From positions 1 through 42,723 of the forward strand of contig NZ_AMRI01000032.1 in assembly GCF_000299915.1 (NCBI RefSeq): a stretch of DNA of 42,723 nt. The letters are read 5' to 3'. The position numbers and the translations under genes are program-made. The notes beneath the pieces were generated by a model, which was not told the DNA's origin, did not search any database, and saw only the letters and a program-made list of their open reading frames with translations. Positions 27,200 through 35,132 of the stretch are shown here, piece after piece (positions within the stretch are counted from its first letter, which is position 1; each line of letters begins with the position of its first letter). This DNA comes from Gallaecimonas xiamenensis 3-C-1. Lineage in GTDB: Bacteria; Pseudomonadota; Gammaproteobacteria; Enterobacterales; Gallaecimonadaceae.

Positions 27200-28597
27200 A
27201 TGCGTAAGTTGCTTGCCTCCTTGCTGATCGCCAGTCTGCCTGCGGCAGCGGCCCTGTCAGAGCAAGACATTCAAACCGCCGCAAAGCTGAGGGACCAAGC
27301 CCTGCAAAGCAGTCAGGCCTATGATCTGGTCGAATCCCTGGTGGTGGAGGTAGGCCCACGCCTGGCCGGTTCAGACAACAATAAAAAAGCCGAAGCCTGG
27401 GCCATCAACAAATTGAAAAGCTTAGGCTTTGACAAGGTCTACACCGAAGCCGTCACCATTCCCACCTGGACCCGAGGCACCATCCACGCCGAGATTGAAG
27501 CCCCCTATCGCCAGCACCTGGTGATCAGCGCCCTGGGCGGCTCTGTGGGCACTGACGAAAATGGCATCAACGCCGAGGTGGCTTTCTTCGACAGCATCGA
27601 CGATCTCAAGGCCGCCGATGCCAAGGCGGTGAAAGGCAAAATCGTCTTTATCAACAAGCGTATGGTCCGCGCCCAGGACGGTTTCCAATACGGCACCACA
27701 GTCGCCGGCCGCAGCAAAGGCGCTGTGGAAGCGGCCAAGCTGGGGGCCAAGGCAGTGCTCATTCGCTCCGTCGGCACCAGCCCGCACCGCTTCGCCCACA
27801 CCGGCGTGATGCGCTATCAAGAAGGGGTTGCCCGCATTCCCGCCGCCGCCGTTTCTGTACCAGACGCCGACCTTATCGAAGCCATGGTCAAACGCGGTCA
27901 GCCGGTTCGATTGCATCTGGAACTGAGCGCCGAGCCGGGCCCCGATACCACTGTCCATAACGTCATCGCCGAAGTGACCGGCAGCGAGAAACCCGACGAA
28001 GTGGTGGTGATCAGCGGCCACCTGGACTCCTGGGACGAAGGCCAAGGCGCCATTGACGACGGTGCCGGGGTAGCCATCGCCGCCGCCGCCGGCAAGCTCA
28101 TCAAAGACTTGCCCCAAAGGCCCAAGCGCACCATCCGCGTCATCTTCTACGCCGCCGAGGAAATCGGCCTCTATGGTGGTTACGCTTATGCCGAGCAGCA
28201 CCAAGGTAAGAGCTTGGCCAAGCACGTGCTGGCCGCCGAGTCCGACTTCGGCGCCGGCCGCATCTACCGCCTGGACACCCGTTTCGGCCCCGAAGGAGAG
28301 CCCTTGCGCCAGGCCCTGGCCAAGGTGCTGATGCCCATAGGGGTGGATCTGGGTAACAATCAAGCCGGTGGCGGCCCCGACGTGTCCATGCTGCCGGCCC
28401 AGGGGGTACCCGTGGTGAGCCTGCGCCAGGACGGCACCTACTACTTCGATTACCACCACACCCCGGACGACACTCTCAACAAGATCAAGCCGGACGAGTT
28501 GGCCCAGAATGTGGCTGCCTGGGTGGCCATGGCCTACCTGGCTGCCCAGAACGACGCGCCCCTGCGGCCCATCCCCGAAGGCAACTTCGGCGAGTAA
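27200..28597 (+). CDS. Secreted M28-family zinc metallopeptidase
   Basis: A 465-residue protein with an N-terminal signal peptide (MRKLLASLLIASLPAAAALS). The central peptidase domain has metal ligands in SGHLDSWDEG (His near 274), DDGAG (Asp near 287), AAEEIGLYGG (Glu pair near 321), SDFG and YHHTPDDT (His near 425), the M28 carboxypeptidase Q/glutamate carboxypeptidase pattern. A PA-type insert lies before it. It should act outside the cytoplasm on short peptides. GGGAA lies before the ATG. It diverges from the ArsR gene and has a terminator after it, then a Pho-box array. Confidence 0.9.
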   Translation: MRKLLASLLIASLPAAAALSEQDIQTAAKLRDQALQSSQAYDLVESLVVEVGPRLAGSDNNKKAEAWAINKLKSLGFDKVYTEAVTIPTWTRGTIHAEIEAPYRQHLVISALGGSVGTDENGINAEVAFFDSIDDLKAADAKAVKGKIVFINKRMVRAQDGFQYGTTVAGRSKGAVEAAKLGAKAVLIRSVGTSPHRFAHTGVMRYQEGVARIPAAAVSVPDADLIEAMVKRGQPVRLHLELSAEPGPDTTVHNVIAEVTGSEKPDEVVVISGHLDSWDEGQGAIDDGAGVAIAAAAGKLIKDLPQRPKRTIRVIFYAAEEIGLYGGYAYAEQHQGKSLAKHVLAAESDFGAGRIYRLDTRFGPEGEPLRQALAKVLMPIGVDLGNNQAGGGPDVSMLPAQGVPVVSLRQDGTYYFDYHHTPDDTLNKIKPDELAQNVAAWVAMAYLAAQNDAPLRPIPEGNFGE

Positions 28598-28600
28598 CCG

Positions 28601-28627
28601 AAAAAGCCCGCCTCGCGCGGGCTTTTT
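28601..28627 (+). terminator. Terminator after M28 peptidase
   Basis: Stem GCCCGC/GCGGGC (28606-28611 with 28617-28622) preceded by an A-run and followed by a T-run. It lies 4 bp after the stop codon. Its T-run touches the first half-site of the plcP Pho-box array. Confidence 0.88.
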
Positions 28628-28634
28628 CAATGAA

Positions 28635-28679
28635 GGGTCACAAGAACGTCAAGGCTCTGTCATCCAGGCCACCTAGCCT
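28635..28679 (+). promoter_or_regulatory. PhoB-box array and promoter of plcP
   Basis: GTCA cores at 28637, 28648 and 28659 are spaced exactly 11 bp apart, each in a 7-bp half-site (GGGTCAC, ACGTCAA, CTGTCAT) with 4-bp gaps, as in the known Pho box. A fourth, weaker TTCA core (28626) keeps the register. The -10-like TAGCCT (28674-28679) begins 15 nt after the last GTCA core, the same geometry as E. coli phoA. The predicted start is near 28686, where the stem CCGAAC/GTTCGG (28686-28701) leads into the SD sequence. Binding by PhoB is inferred. Confidence 0.75.
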
Positions 28680-28711
28680 GAATACCCGAACACCCGTTCG
28701 GAGAGAAGACC

Positions 28712-29497
28712 ATGACCCAGCCGCACCGCGCCGTTTTCCTGTCCGATCTGCACCTGGGTAGCAAGGACTGCCAGGCCGACTACCTGGTGGACCTGCTCCA
28801 AGGCCTGAGCGCCGAACGCCTCTACCTGCTGGGGGATGTCATCGACCTCTGGGCCATGAGCCGGCGCAGCCATTGGCCCGCCAGCCACTCCCAGGTGCTG
28901 CTGGAGCTGGAGCGCCTAGCCCAGCAAGGTACCCGCATACTCTATATTCCCGGCAACCATGACGCGCCGCTGCGCCGCTTCTGCGGCCGGGGCCTGGCCA
29001 ATATCGAGGTACAACGCCGAGGCCGCCACCATCTCAAAGACGGCCGCACCCTATTGCTGACCCACGGCGACGAGTTCGACGCCGCCGTTTGCCTGGGCCG
29101 GTTCGAAAGCCTGGTGGGCAACCTGGGCTATGACCTGTTGATGTGGCTGAACCGCAGCTGCCAGGGACTGCGCAGGCGCTTCGGCCTGCCTTACTGGTCC
29201 CTGGCTGGCTATATCAAGCGCCGTATCGGCAAGGCCCAGGCCGCCATTGGCCGCTACCGCCAGGCAGCCCTGACCGCCGCCAAGGCCGAGGGCTGTGACG
29301 GTATAGTGCTGGGCCATATCCACCAACCGGCCATGGAGCAGCAGGATGGCCTTCTGTATCTCAATACCGGCGACTTCGTGGACTCCTGCTCTTTTATCGT
29401 CGAGACCGCCCAAGGTCAGCTGGAGTTGATCCATTGGACGGAACAGCGCCAAGTACTGGCCCAAACCCCGGACAAGATCCTGGTCAAAGCCGCTTAA
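28712..29497 (+). CDS. plcP: PlcP-type calcineurin-like phospholipase C (LpxH-like fold)
   Basis: A 261-residue metallophosphoesterase with DLHLG (12-16), GDVIDLW, GNHD, THGDEFD and GHIHQP, giving a two-metal active site. Automatic calls would say UDP-2,3-diacylglucosamine diphosphatase. However, true LpxH carries GNRD where this has GNHD. The later FGLPYWSLAGYIKRR segment matches what I remember of PlcP, the manganese-dependent phospholipase C that removes phospholipid head groups during phosphate starvation in Sinorhizobium and marine bacteria. GGAGAG precedes the ATG. A Pho-box array lies upstream and olsF, with its own array, follows. This supports a role in phosphate-stress lipid turnover. 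The exact substrate is not shown. Confidence 0.75.
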   Translation: MTQPHRAVFLSDLHLGSKDCQADYLVDLLQGLSAERLYLLGDVIDLWAMSRRSHWPASHSQVLLELERLAQQGTRILYIPGNHDAPLRRFCGRGLANIEVQRRGRHHLKDGRTLLLTHGDEFDAAVCLGRFESLVGNLGYDLLMWLNRSCQGLRRRFGLPYWSLAGYIKRRIGKAQAAIGRYRQAALTAAKAEGCDGIVLGHIHQPAMEQQDGLLYLNTGDFVDSCSFIVETAQGQLELIHWTEQRQVLAQTPDKILVKAA

Positions 29498-29498
29498 C

Positions 29499-29554
29499 CG
29501 GTCATAAAAGCGTCACCGTACTGTTAGCGGATCGCCATATTGGCTCCCTAGGCT
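29499..29554 (+). promoter_or_regulatory. PhoB-box array and promoter of olsF
   Basis: GTCA at 29501 and 29512, GTTA at 29523 and GCCA at 29534 are spaced exactly 11 bp apart. The first two half-sites (CGGTCAT, GCGTCAC) form an 18-bp box matching the E. coli Pho consensus at 15 positions. TAGGCT at 29549-29554 starts 15 nt after the last core, the same spacing and nearly the same hexamer as in the plcP promoter. Transcription would begin near 29561. That excludes an upstream ATG at 29556 and supports the chosen olsF start at 29586. Confidence 0.75.
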
Positions 29555-29585
29555 GATGCCCATATCAGCCACAGAGACGCTTGCC

Positions 29586-31292
29586 ATGTTCACAGTCGAA
29601 AAAGTACTGGAACGTCACTTCCCGCAACTGCCCTACAAGAAAGTCCTGACCCCTGTCCTACGCCAACTGCTCCATGAAAAAGACTTCCAGGACTTCGCCC
29701 AGGCCTACCCCCACATCAAGGGCTGGGACTTTATCGAAGGCGTACTGGACTACTTCGACTTCGGTTATCGGGTTGCCGACCGGGAAAAGGAGCGTATCCC
29801 CGCCACCGGCCGGGTGATCATCATCGCCAACCACCCCATCGGCAGCCTGGACGGCCTGGCCCTGCTGAAATTGGTGGGAGAATTTAGGCGAGACGTCAAA
29901 GTGGTAGCCAATGCCCTGCTGAGCGAAGTCGAGCCCCTGCGCCCCCTGCTCTGCCCCGTAAACAACATGATTGGTAGCACCCATAAGAGCCAGTTCCTGG
30001 CTATTCAGGACCACCTGGACCAGGATGGTGCCGTGATCATCTTCCCGGCAGGGGAAGTGTCACGGTTGCGCCCCCAAGGGGTGAGGGACACTCGCTGGCG
30101 GGCCGGCTTTTTGCGCCTGGCCCGCCACTGTAAGGCGCCCTTGCTGCCCCTGCGCCTGGAGGCCCGTAATTCCGCCATCTTCTACTCCACCTCCATGCTC
30201 TACAAACCCCTGGCCACCACTCTGCTGGTCCAGGAGATGTTCAAGCAAAAGCACAAGCGGCTGCAGGTCCACGTGGGGGAGCTTATCCCCCTGAGCCAGC
30301 TCGAAGGGGTGCAGGCCCTGCCCATGCGCACCCAGGTCAAACTGTTTAAAAAGCACCTCTACCGCCTGGGCACCCCCAAGAAACTGCCCTTTAAAACCGA
30401 GACCGCCATCGCCCAGCGGGAAGACCGCCAGGCCCTGATGGAGGTACTTGAGCAATGCCAGCGTCTGGGACAAACCCCGGACGGCATGCAGATCTTCCTC
30501 TATCACTTCGCCAGCGACTGCCCCTTGATGCGCGAAATAGGCCGGCTCAGGGAGATTGCCTTTAGGGCCGTGGGGGAAGGCACAGGGCGGCGCCGCGACA
30601 CCGACCGCTTCGATGTGGATTACCTGCACCTGGTGCTGTGGGACCCCAAGCGCCTGGAGATCGCCGGCGCCTACCGCCTGGCCGATGCTGCCAAACTGGG
30701 GCGCTGCGGCCTCTACAGCCAGACCCTGTTCGACTACGGCCCGGACATGGACCCCATATTGGCCGAGGGCCTGGAGCTGGGCCGCAGTTTCGTGCAGCCT
30801 GCCTATTGGGGCAAAAGGGCCCTGGACTACCTTTGGCTGGGCATAGGGGCCTTCCTGGCCCAAAACCCCCAATACCGTTACCTGTTCGGGCCCGTGTCCC
30901 TGTCCGCCAATTTTCCGCCGGCAGCCCGGGATCTGATGGTCTACTTCTACCGTCTCTATTTTGGTAAAGAAAGCCTGAGCACCCGCCACCGCAGCCCCTA
31001 CCAGTTGGACCCCAGCACCTTGGCGGACCTGACCGCCACCTTCAAGGGGGACGACTACAAGCACGACTTCGTGCTGCTCAAGGACAAACTGGCCAGCATG
31101 GGGGTCAGCGTACCCACCCTGTACAAGCAATATGCCGAGGTCTGTGAACCGGGCGGGGTGCGCTTCCTGGACTTCGGGGTGGACCCGGACTTTGGCGACT
31201 GCGTCGACGGCCTGGTACTGGTGGATGTCGAGCAGCTCAAACCGCAAAAGCGGGCCCGCTATATCGATGCCCACCAACCCCAACAAGCCTGA
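29586..31292 (+). CDS. olsF: Bifunctional ornithine lipid synthase OlsF-type
   Basis: A 568-residue two-domain acyltransferase. The N-terminal half is a lysophospholipid-acyltransferase fold with NHPIGSLDG at 82-90 (HPxGxLDG motif) and the FPAGEVSR strand. The C-terminal half is OlsB-like (GNAT/hemolysin-type): LREIAFRAVGEGTG, DVDYLHLVLWD, AGAYRL and LELGRSFV. In OlsF the C-terminal domain N-acylates ornithine and the N-terminal domain adds the second acyl chain, giving a phosphorus-free membrane lipid. ATG 29586 is chosen over 29556, which lies at or before the predicted transcript start. A Pho-box array precedes it and a terminator follows. The fusion matches Serratia and Vibrio OlsF, which phosphate limitation induces. 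Confidence 0.86.
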   Translation: MFTVEKVLERHFPQLPYKKVLTPVLRQLLHEKDFQDFAQAYPHIKGWDFIEGVLDYFDFGYRVADREKERIPATGRVIIIANHPIGSLDGLALLKLVGEFRRDVKVVANALLSEVEPLRPLLCPVNNMIGSTHKSQFLAIQDHLDQDGAVIIFPAGEVSRLRPQGVRDTRWRAGFLRLARHCKAPLLPLRLEARNSAIFYSTSMLYKPLATTLLVQEMFKQKHKRLQVHVGELIPLSQLEGVQALPMRTQVKLFKKHLYRLGTPKKLPFKTETAIAQREDRQALMEVLEQCQRLGQTPDGMQIFLYHFASDCPLMREIGRLREIAFRAVGEGTGRRRDTDRFDVDYLHLVLWDPKRLEIAGAYRLADAAKLGRCGLYSQTLFDYGPDMDPILAEGLELGRSFVQPAYWGKRALDYLWLGIGAFLAQNPQYRYLFGPVSLSANFPPAARDLMVYFYRLYFGKESLSTRHRSPYQLDPSTLADLTATFKGDDYKHDFVLLKDKLASMGVSVPTLYKQYAEVCEPGGVRFLDFGVDPDFGDCVDGLVLVDVEQLKPQKRARYIDAHQPQQA

Positions 31293-31303
31293 GCACCCCT
31301 GAC

Positions 31304-31329
31304 AAAAAGGCCCCTTCTGGGGCCTTTTT
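31304..31329. terminator. Bidirectional terminator between olsF and dapE
   Basis: A perfect 11-bp stem AAAAAGGCCCC/GGGGCCTTTTT (31304-31314 with 31319-31329), 4-nt loop, between the convergent olsF and dapE stops. Confidence 0.92.
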
Positions 31330-31332
31330 GTT

Positions 31333-32475
31333 TTAGAGGCTGGCCAGCAGCGCTTGGTAAATCTCGATAAGACGTAAAAATTCGCTCTTTTCCACCCGCT
31401 CGTTGGCCTGGTGGATGCTGGCATTGGGCAATCCCAGCTCTATCACTTCGGCCCCCTGGGCGCGGAAAAAGCGCCCATCCGAGGTACCACCGGCGGTGGA
31501 CAGTACCGGGAACTGGCCAAGGCCGGCAAAGACGGCCTTTTCCACCCGGGTCAGGAAATTGGGCTGCTGGTCGGCAAACTGGCTGAAGTAGGGCTCGCAG
31601 GGCCGGCTCCAGCCCAGTTGGTAGCTGAGGTCCGCCGGTACCAGGGCACGGATGCACTGGTCGATGGCGTCACTGTTGGTGCGGTGGGAATAGCGCAGGT
31701 TGAACTTGATGCTGACGGTACTGGGGGTAACGTTATCCAGCCAGTCCCCGTGTTCAAGGCCGGTGATGTGCAGGGAGGTACCTGGGAAATCGGCGGCGCC
31801 TTGGTCCCATTCCAGGGCGGCCATACGCTCCCCCAGAGCCAGGGCCCGGTGCAGCAGGTTGGCCCCGGACGGCAGATAGGCCACATGGCCGGCCTTGCCA
31901 CTTAAGGTGAGGGTGCCGGAGATGGCGCCGCGCCGCCCTACCCTCAGGGTGTCGCCGCTGTGGTGGCGGGCCGTGGGCTCCCCCACCAATATCCAAGGGG
32001 GCAGCTGACCCTGGCCGGCCAGGTGCTCGGCAATCACCCTTGAGCCAAATTCCGCTTCCCCTTCTTCGTCCGAAGTGAGCAGCACCATGACCCCGGGCAG
32101 CTCGGCGCCAGCGTCCAGGGTCCTTTCCAGGGCCACCAGGAAGGCGGCGATGCCCCCTTTCATATCGGCTATGCCCCGGCCATAAAGCTGGCCACCCATT
32201 TCGGTGAGGGCAAAGGGGTTGACCTGCCAATGCTGGCCAGCGGGCACCACGTCGGTGTGACCGGAAAAGGCCAGGCTGGGCTGGCCTGGGCGGCGGGCAA
32301 TAAGATTGCTTACCCCTTGGCAGGGCAACCACTGGATGGCAAAACCGAGCCGTGACAGCTGGGCGGCCAGATAACGCTGGCAACCGGCATCGTCCGGGGT
32401 GATTGATGCCAGGGAAAGGAGGTTGTCCAGGTGGATGAGTTCGGGCGCAAGGGCCAGGGCGGGACTGAGGCTCAT
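31333..32475 (-). CDS. dapE: Succinyl-diaminopimelate desuccinylase
   Basis: Hydrolyses N-succinyl-LL-diaminopimelate in the lysine/peptidoglycan pathway. It is an M20 dizinc enzyme of 380 residues. Ligands are H73 (SGHTDVVP), D104 (GIADMKGG), E137/E138 (SDEEGE), E166 (VGEPTA) and H355 (ASIHQANE). STAGGTSDGRFF is the DapE-specific motif. Its N-terminus is about eight residues longer than E. coli DapE. No ribosome-binding site is visible: a 16-bp perfect hairpin ends at the first base of the ATG. It is downstream of nhaR, separated by 54 bp, and has a terminator shared with olsF. Confidence 0.92.
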   Translation of the reverse strand: MSLSPALALAPELIHLDNLLSLASITPDDAGCQRYLAAQLSRLGFAIQWLPCQGVSNLIARRPGQPSLAFSGHTDVVPAGQHWQVNPFALTEMGGQLYGRGIADMKGGIAAFLVALERTLDAGAELPGVMVLLTSDEEGEAEFGSRVIAEHLAGQGQLPPWILVGEPTARHHSGDTLRVGRRGAISGTLTLSGKAGHVAYLPSGANLLHRALALGERMAALEWDQGAADFPGTSLHITGLEHGDWLDNVTPSTVSIKFNLRYSHRTNSDAIDQCIRALVPADLSYQLGWSRPCEPYFSQFADQQPNFLTRVEKAVFAGLGQFPVLSTAGGTSDGRFFRAQGAEVIELGLPNASIHQANERVEKSEFLRLIEIYQALLASL

Positions 32476-32510
32476 AGATGGTGTCCAGGTAGCAACCTGG
32501 ACACCATCTA
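32475..32510 (-). repeat. Perfect 16-bp inverted repeat at the dapE start codon
   Basis: The arms are 32475-32490 and 32495-32510, with perfect pairing and a 4-nt loop (AGCA on the plus strand). The minus-strand transcript would fold this just before or at the dapE AUG and after the nhaR stop codon. There is no T-run on either side, so it is not a typical terminator. It could be an RNA structure that limits dapE translation, an mRNA-stabilising hairpin or a regulator's operator. Confidence 0.8.
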
Positions 32511-32529
32511 AACAAAGCCCTTTGACAGT

Positions 32530-33429
32530 TTAATGATCGAAGAAGCTGTGGAAGCGCAGGGCCTCGGTTTCCAGGTTGCAAAGCCTGGCCACCGCCGGAT
32601 GCTGGATCATCCGCTCAGCAAAGATCACGTAGTAGCGCTCCTTGATGGCATCGGCCTGGCCCAGGCAATAAACCCCAAACTGCTGCTCGAACTGCTCGTT
32701 GTTGACCGCTGGCGCCACAAAGATCTCCCGCCCTACGGCTCCGAACGCCTGCATCAGGCCGGAGTCGTCAAACTCCCCCCCTATGGTAGGGTTCAGGCCC
32801 TGCTCGTCCAGCCAACTTTTCAGCTCCCGCCCTACCGCCGTCTTGCGACTGGGCAGCAGCAGCGGCCTTTCCTCCAAGCAGGCGGGGAAAGGCTGGGTCA
32901 GCTGGTCACGGCAGAAAAACGCCAGGGAGTAATCGGCGATGGATCGGGAATGCAGGCCAGGCTCTGCCGCCGAGTCTATGGGGCAGTCCGACACTATCAT
33001 GTCCAACTTGTGGCTTTTCAGCTCATCCAACAGCAGTTCGTGGCGGGATTCGAAGCAGCTCAAGGCCACCTCCATGTCCGGGGGTGAGGCCACCCTCAGC
33101 AGCTGGGCCACCACCCATTTGGACAAGGCGTCCGCCACCCCCACGTCAAAGCGCACCGACTCGTGGCGCTGGTAGTCCAGGATGTCGATAAGCTCATAGG
33201 ACAGGTTGAACATGCGGTCGGCATAACGGAAGACCAGCCGGCCCAGCTCGGTGGTGTCCAGGCGCCGGCCGCGCTTGGTCAGCAAGGGGCCCATGCGCCC
33301 TTCCAGCAGCTTGAGCTGGCCGGAAATGGTTTGGGGGGTGACGCAAAGGGCCTCGGAAGCCGCCGCCAGAGAGCCTTTGCGGACCAGCATCCAAAAGTAA
33401 TAGAGGTGGTTGTAATTTAAATGGGCCAT
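32530..33429 (-). CDS. nhaR: LysR-family transcriptional activator NhaR
   Basis: A sodium-responsive activator of nhaA in E. coli. The 299 residues start MAHLNYNHLYYFWMLVRKGSLAAASEALCVTPQTISGQLKLLE, a LysR helix-turn-helix nearly identical to E. coli NhaR, and continue with FDVGVADALSKWVV and KLDMIVSDCPIDS, NhaR signatures in the effector domain. It begins 1 bp after the stop of a small ORF that itself overlaps nhaA. Control by the nhaA promoter is likely. The start codon ATG at 33429 is preceded by that overlap region. Confidence 0.95.
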   Translation of the reverse strand: MAHLNYNHLYYFWMLVRKGSLAAASEALCVTPQTISGQLKLLEGRMGPLLTKRGRRLDTTELGRLVFRYADRMFNLSYELIDILDYQRHESVRFDVGVADALSKWVVAQLLRVASPPDMEVALSCFESRHELLLDELKSHKLDMIVSDCPIDSAAEPGLHSRSIADYSLAFFCRDQLTQPFPACLEERPLLLPSRKTAVGRELKSWLDEQGLNPTIGGEFDDSGLMQAFGAVGREIFVAPAVNNEQFEQQFGVYCLGQADAIKERYYVIFAERMIQHPAVARLCNLETEALRFHSFFDH

Positions 33430-33430
33430 A

Positions 33431-33814
33431 TCACTGACAACTGAATGCCTTGTTCAAGTAGTGGAGGAGATCCTGTTCGGATTGGATGCCGGCCTGGTCA
33501 ATCTCGGTGCGCAGTTCCACCAGCAGCTTGTCCTTGTCAGGGTTCTTGTTGTCGCAAAGGCGGCTACGCATATAGTCAAGGCGACCACCAATACGTTGGG
33601 CTTTTACCCTGTCCAGGTAGCCGGAACCGTCGGCACCCTTGTTGTCGTTGAGCATCTTGACCCCATCCACCACCCCCAACAGGTAGTCGCGGCAGCGTTC
33701 CTGCTCTGGCCCATCGGCCAGGCAGAATTCGTCAAAATGAGACAAGGGCTGGGTATTGTGCTCGGCCAGGGCCGGCATGGCCAGCAACATGGCCGGTATC
33801 AGCAGGACTTTCAT
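33431..33814 (-). CDS. Small periplasmic protein between nhaA and nhaR (Rap1a/Tai-like pattern)
   Basis: A 127-residue protein with a signal peptide ([17 protein letters not shown], cleavage after residue 17). The mature part has [24 protein letters not shown], a charged middle, RLCDNK, then a helical tail ending AFSCQ. The four cysteines and the pattern CxxYLxGVxDG ... LC ... FxC recall the Rap1a/Tai immunity-like domain. I cannot confirm this without a profile search. Its ATG overlaps the nhaA stop (ATGA) and its TGA is 1 bp from the nhaR ATG, so it is translated as the middle gene of nhaA-ORF-nhaR. Confidence 0.72.
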   Translation of the reverse strand: MKVLLIPAMLLAMPALAEHNTQPLSHFDEFCLADGPEQERCRDYLLGVVDGVKMLNDNKGADGSGYLDRVKAQRIGGRLDYMRSRLCDNKNPDKDKLLVELRTEIDQAGIQSEQDLLHYLNKAFSCQ

Positions 33815-34989
33815 GACGCAGGCTCCTCGGTGTTGGGGGAAAGGCTTCGCTTCATCAACCAGTAACCGACAATGGCAGCCACCGTCGAGCCGGCCAAAAT
33901 CCCCAGTCGTGAATAGGTGTCGTAGATCACGTGCTCATGTTGATAGGCCAGTGACGCAATGAACATGGACATGGTAAAGCCGATACCGCACAACACAGAC
34001 AAGGCCAGGATCTGCCGCCAATTGGTGTGCTCCGGCAGGCTGGCAACCCCGGCTTTCACCGCCAGCCAGGTGGCACTGTAGACACCCAAGGGCTTGCCGA
34101 TGAACAGGCCCAGCATGATGCCAAGGGGTAAGGGCGCCAACAGGCTGTCAAGGCTCAGCCCCTGCAGGGACACGCCGGCATTGGCCAGGGCAAAGAGCGG
34201 CAATATCAAGATGGCCGTGTAGTCAGACAGCATGTTTTCCAGGCGGTGGGCCGGCTTGTCGTGGCCAACCTTCTGGGGGATCAAAAAGCCAATCAAGACA
34301 CCGGCCAGGGTGGCATGCACACCGGACTTGAGGACGCTGACCCACAGCACCGCCCCCACCAGCAGGTAAGGCAGCAAGCGGCGCACATTGAGCAGGTTCA
34401 TCAGCACCAACACCGCAGTAGCAGCCCCGGCGATGGCCAAGCTGAGGGTGGAGAGCTCATGGGTATAGAACAGGGCAATGATGATGATAACGCCCAAGTC
34501 GTCGATGATGGCCAGTGCCAACAGGAAGATCTTCAGGGCCGGTGGCACCCTTTTGCCCAGCAGCGCCAACACACCTACCGCAAAGGCGATGTCGGTGGCG
34601 GCCGGAATGGCCCAGCCTTGGCGGTTGATGGGATCGTCAAAGTTGAGGGTCAGGAACACCAGGGCTGGGGCCAACATGCCGCCGATGGCGGCGATAACCG
34701 GCAACACCGCCTTTTTCGGGCTCGACAGGGCACCACTGATCAGCTCGTGTTTGACCTCAAGGCCAATGAGCAGGAAGAAGATGGCCATCAAGCCGTCGTT
34801 CACCCAGGCCAGCCAGGGTTTGTCCACTACCAGGGGGCCGGCCTGCACAACCAAGGGAGTAGCCAACCACTGCTGGTAATAACCGGCCCAAGGTGAGTTG
34901 GCCAAGGCCATGGCCAGGGCCGCCGCCAGTATCAGCAGGGTGCCCCCACGGGTGTCGGGGGTAAACAGCGACTTCAGAAATACCTTCAT
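33811..34989 (-). CDS. nhaA: Na+/H+ antiporter NhaA
   Basis: A twelve-helix inner-membrane antiporter that exports sodium in exchange for protons, active at alkaline pH. The 392 residues carry the transport aspartates D163 and D164 in [13 protein letters not shown]133 in ATDIAFA and the [19 protein letters not shown] segment near 64-82. The numbering agrees with E. coli NhaA. GAGGTG lies about 11 nt before the ATG. It is the first gene of the nhaA-ORF-nhaR run. The upstream gap to the thyA terminator (34990-35107) is AT-rich and is the likely promoter region. Confidence 0.97.
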   Translation of the reverse strand: MKVFLKSLFTPDTRGGTLLILAAALAMALANSPWAGYYQQWLATPLVVQAGPLVVDKPWLAWVNDGLMAIFFLLIGLEVKHELISGALSSPKKAVLPVIAAIGGMLAPALVFLTLNFDDPINRQGWAIPAATDIAFAVGVLALLGKRVPPALKIFLLALAIIDDLGVIIIIALFYTHELSTLSLAIAGAATAVLVLMNLLNVRRLLPYLLVGAVLWVSVLKSGVHATLAGVLIGFLIPQKVGHDKPAHRLENMLSDYTAILILPLFALANAGVSLQGLSLDSLLAPLPLGIMLGLFIGKPLGVYSATWLAVKAGVASLPEHTNWRQILALSVLCGIGFTMSMFIASLAYQHEHVIYDTYSRLGILAGSTVAAIVGYWLMKRSLSPNTEEPAS

Positions 34990-35103
34990 TTTCAGGACAC
35001 ACCTCGAGGCGAAGCACAGGAATTCCCAGACTAAGGGAGATATTAATTAGATAAAATCCCGTTCTTTCGCCAGAAATATAAACCTAAACCGAAGTATAGC
35101 CTG

Positions 35104-35132
35104 AAAAATAAAGCCGCACGAGGCGGCTTTAT
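35104..35132 (-). terminator. Terminator after thyA
   Basis: Stem GCGGCTTTAT/ATAAAGCCGC (35108-35117 with 35123-35132), 5-nt loop, followed on the minus strand by TTTTTC. It starts right at the thyA stop and separates it from nhaA. Confidence 0.82.

Noticed and set aside
28712-29497. Calling the metallophosphoesterase lpxH
   Set aside because: It has GNHD instead of the LpxH-type GNRD, a PlcP-like FGLPYWSL segment, Pho boxes and olsF beside it. LpxH remains a fallback.
29556-29585. Upstream ATG for olsF at 29556
   Set aside because: The predicted transcript start from the Pho promoter is near 29561, so this ATG would not be in the mRNA. The N-terminus from 29586 fits what I recall of OlsF.
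32475-32510. The dapE hairpin as nhaR terminator
   Set aside because: No T-run follows either arm and the dapE start codon touches the stem, so a plain terminator is unlikely.
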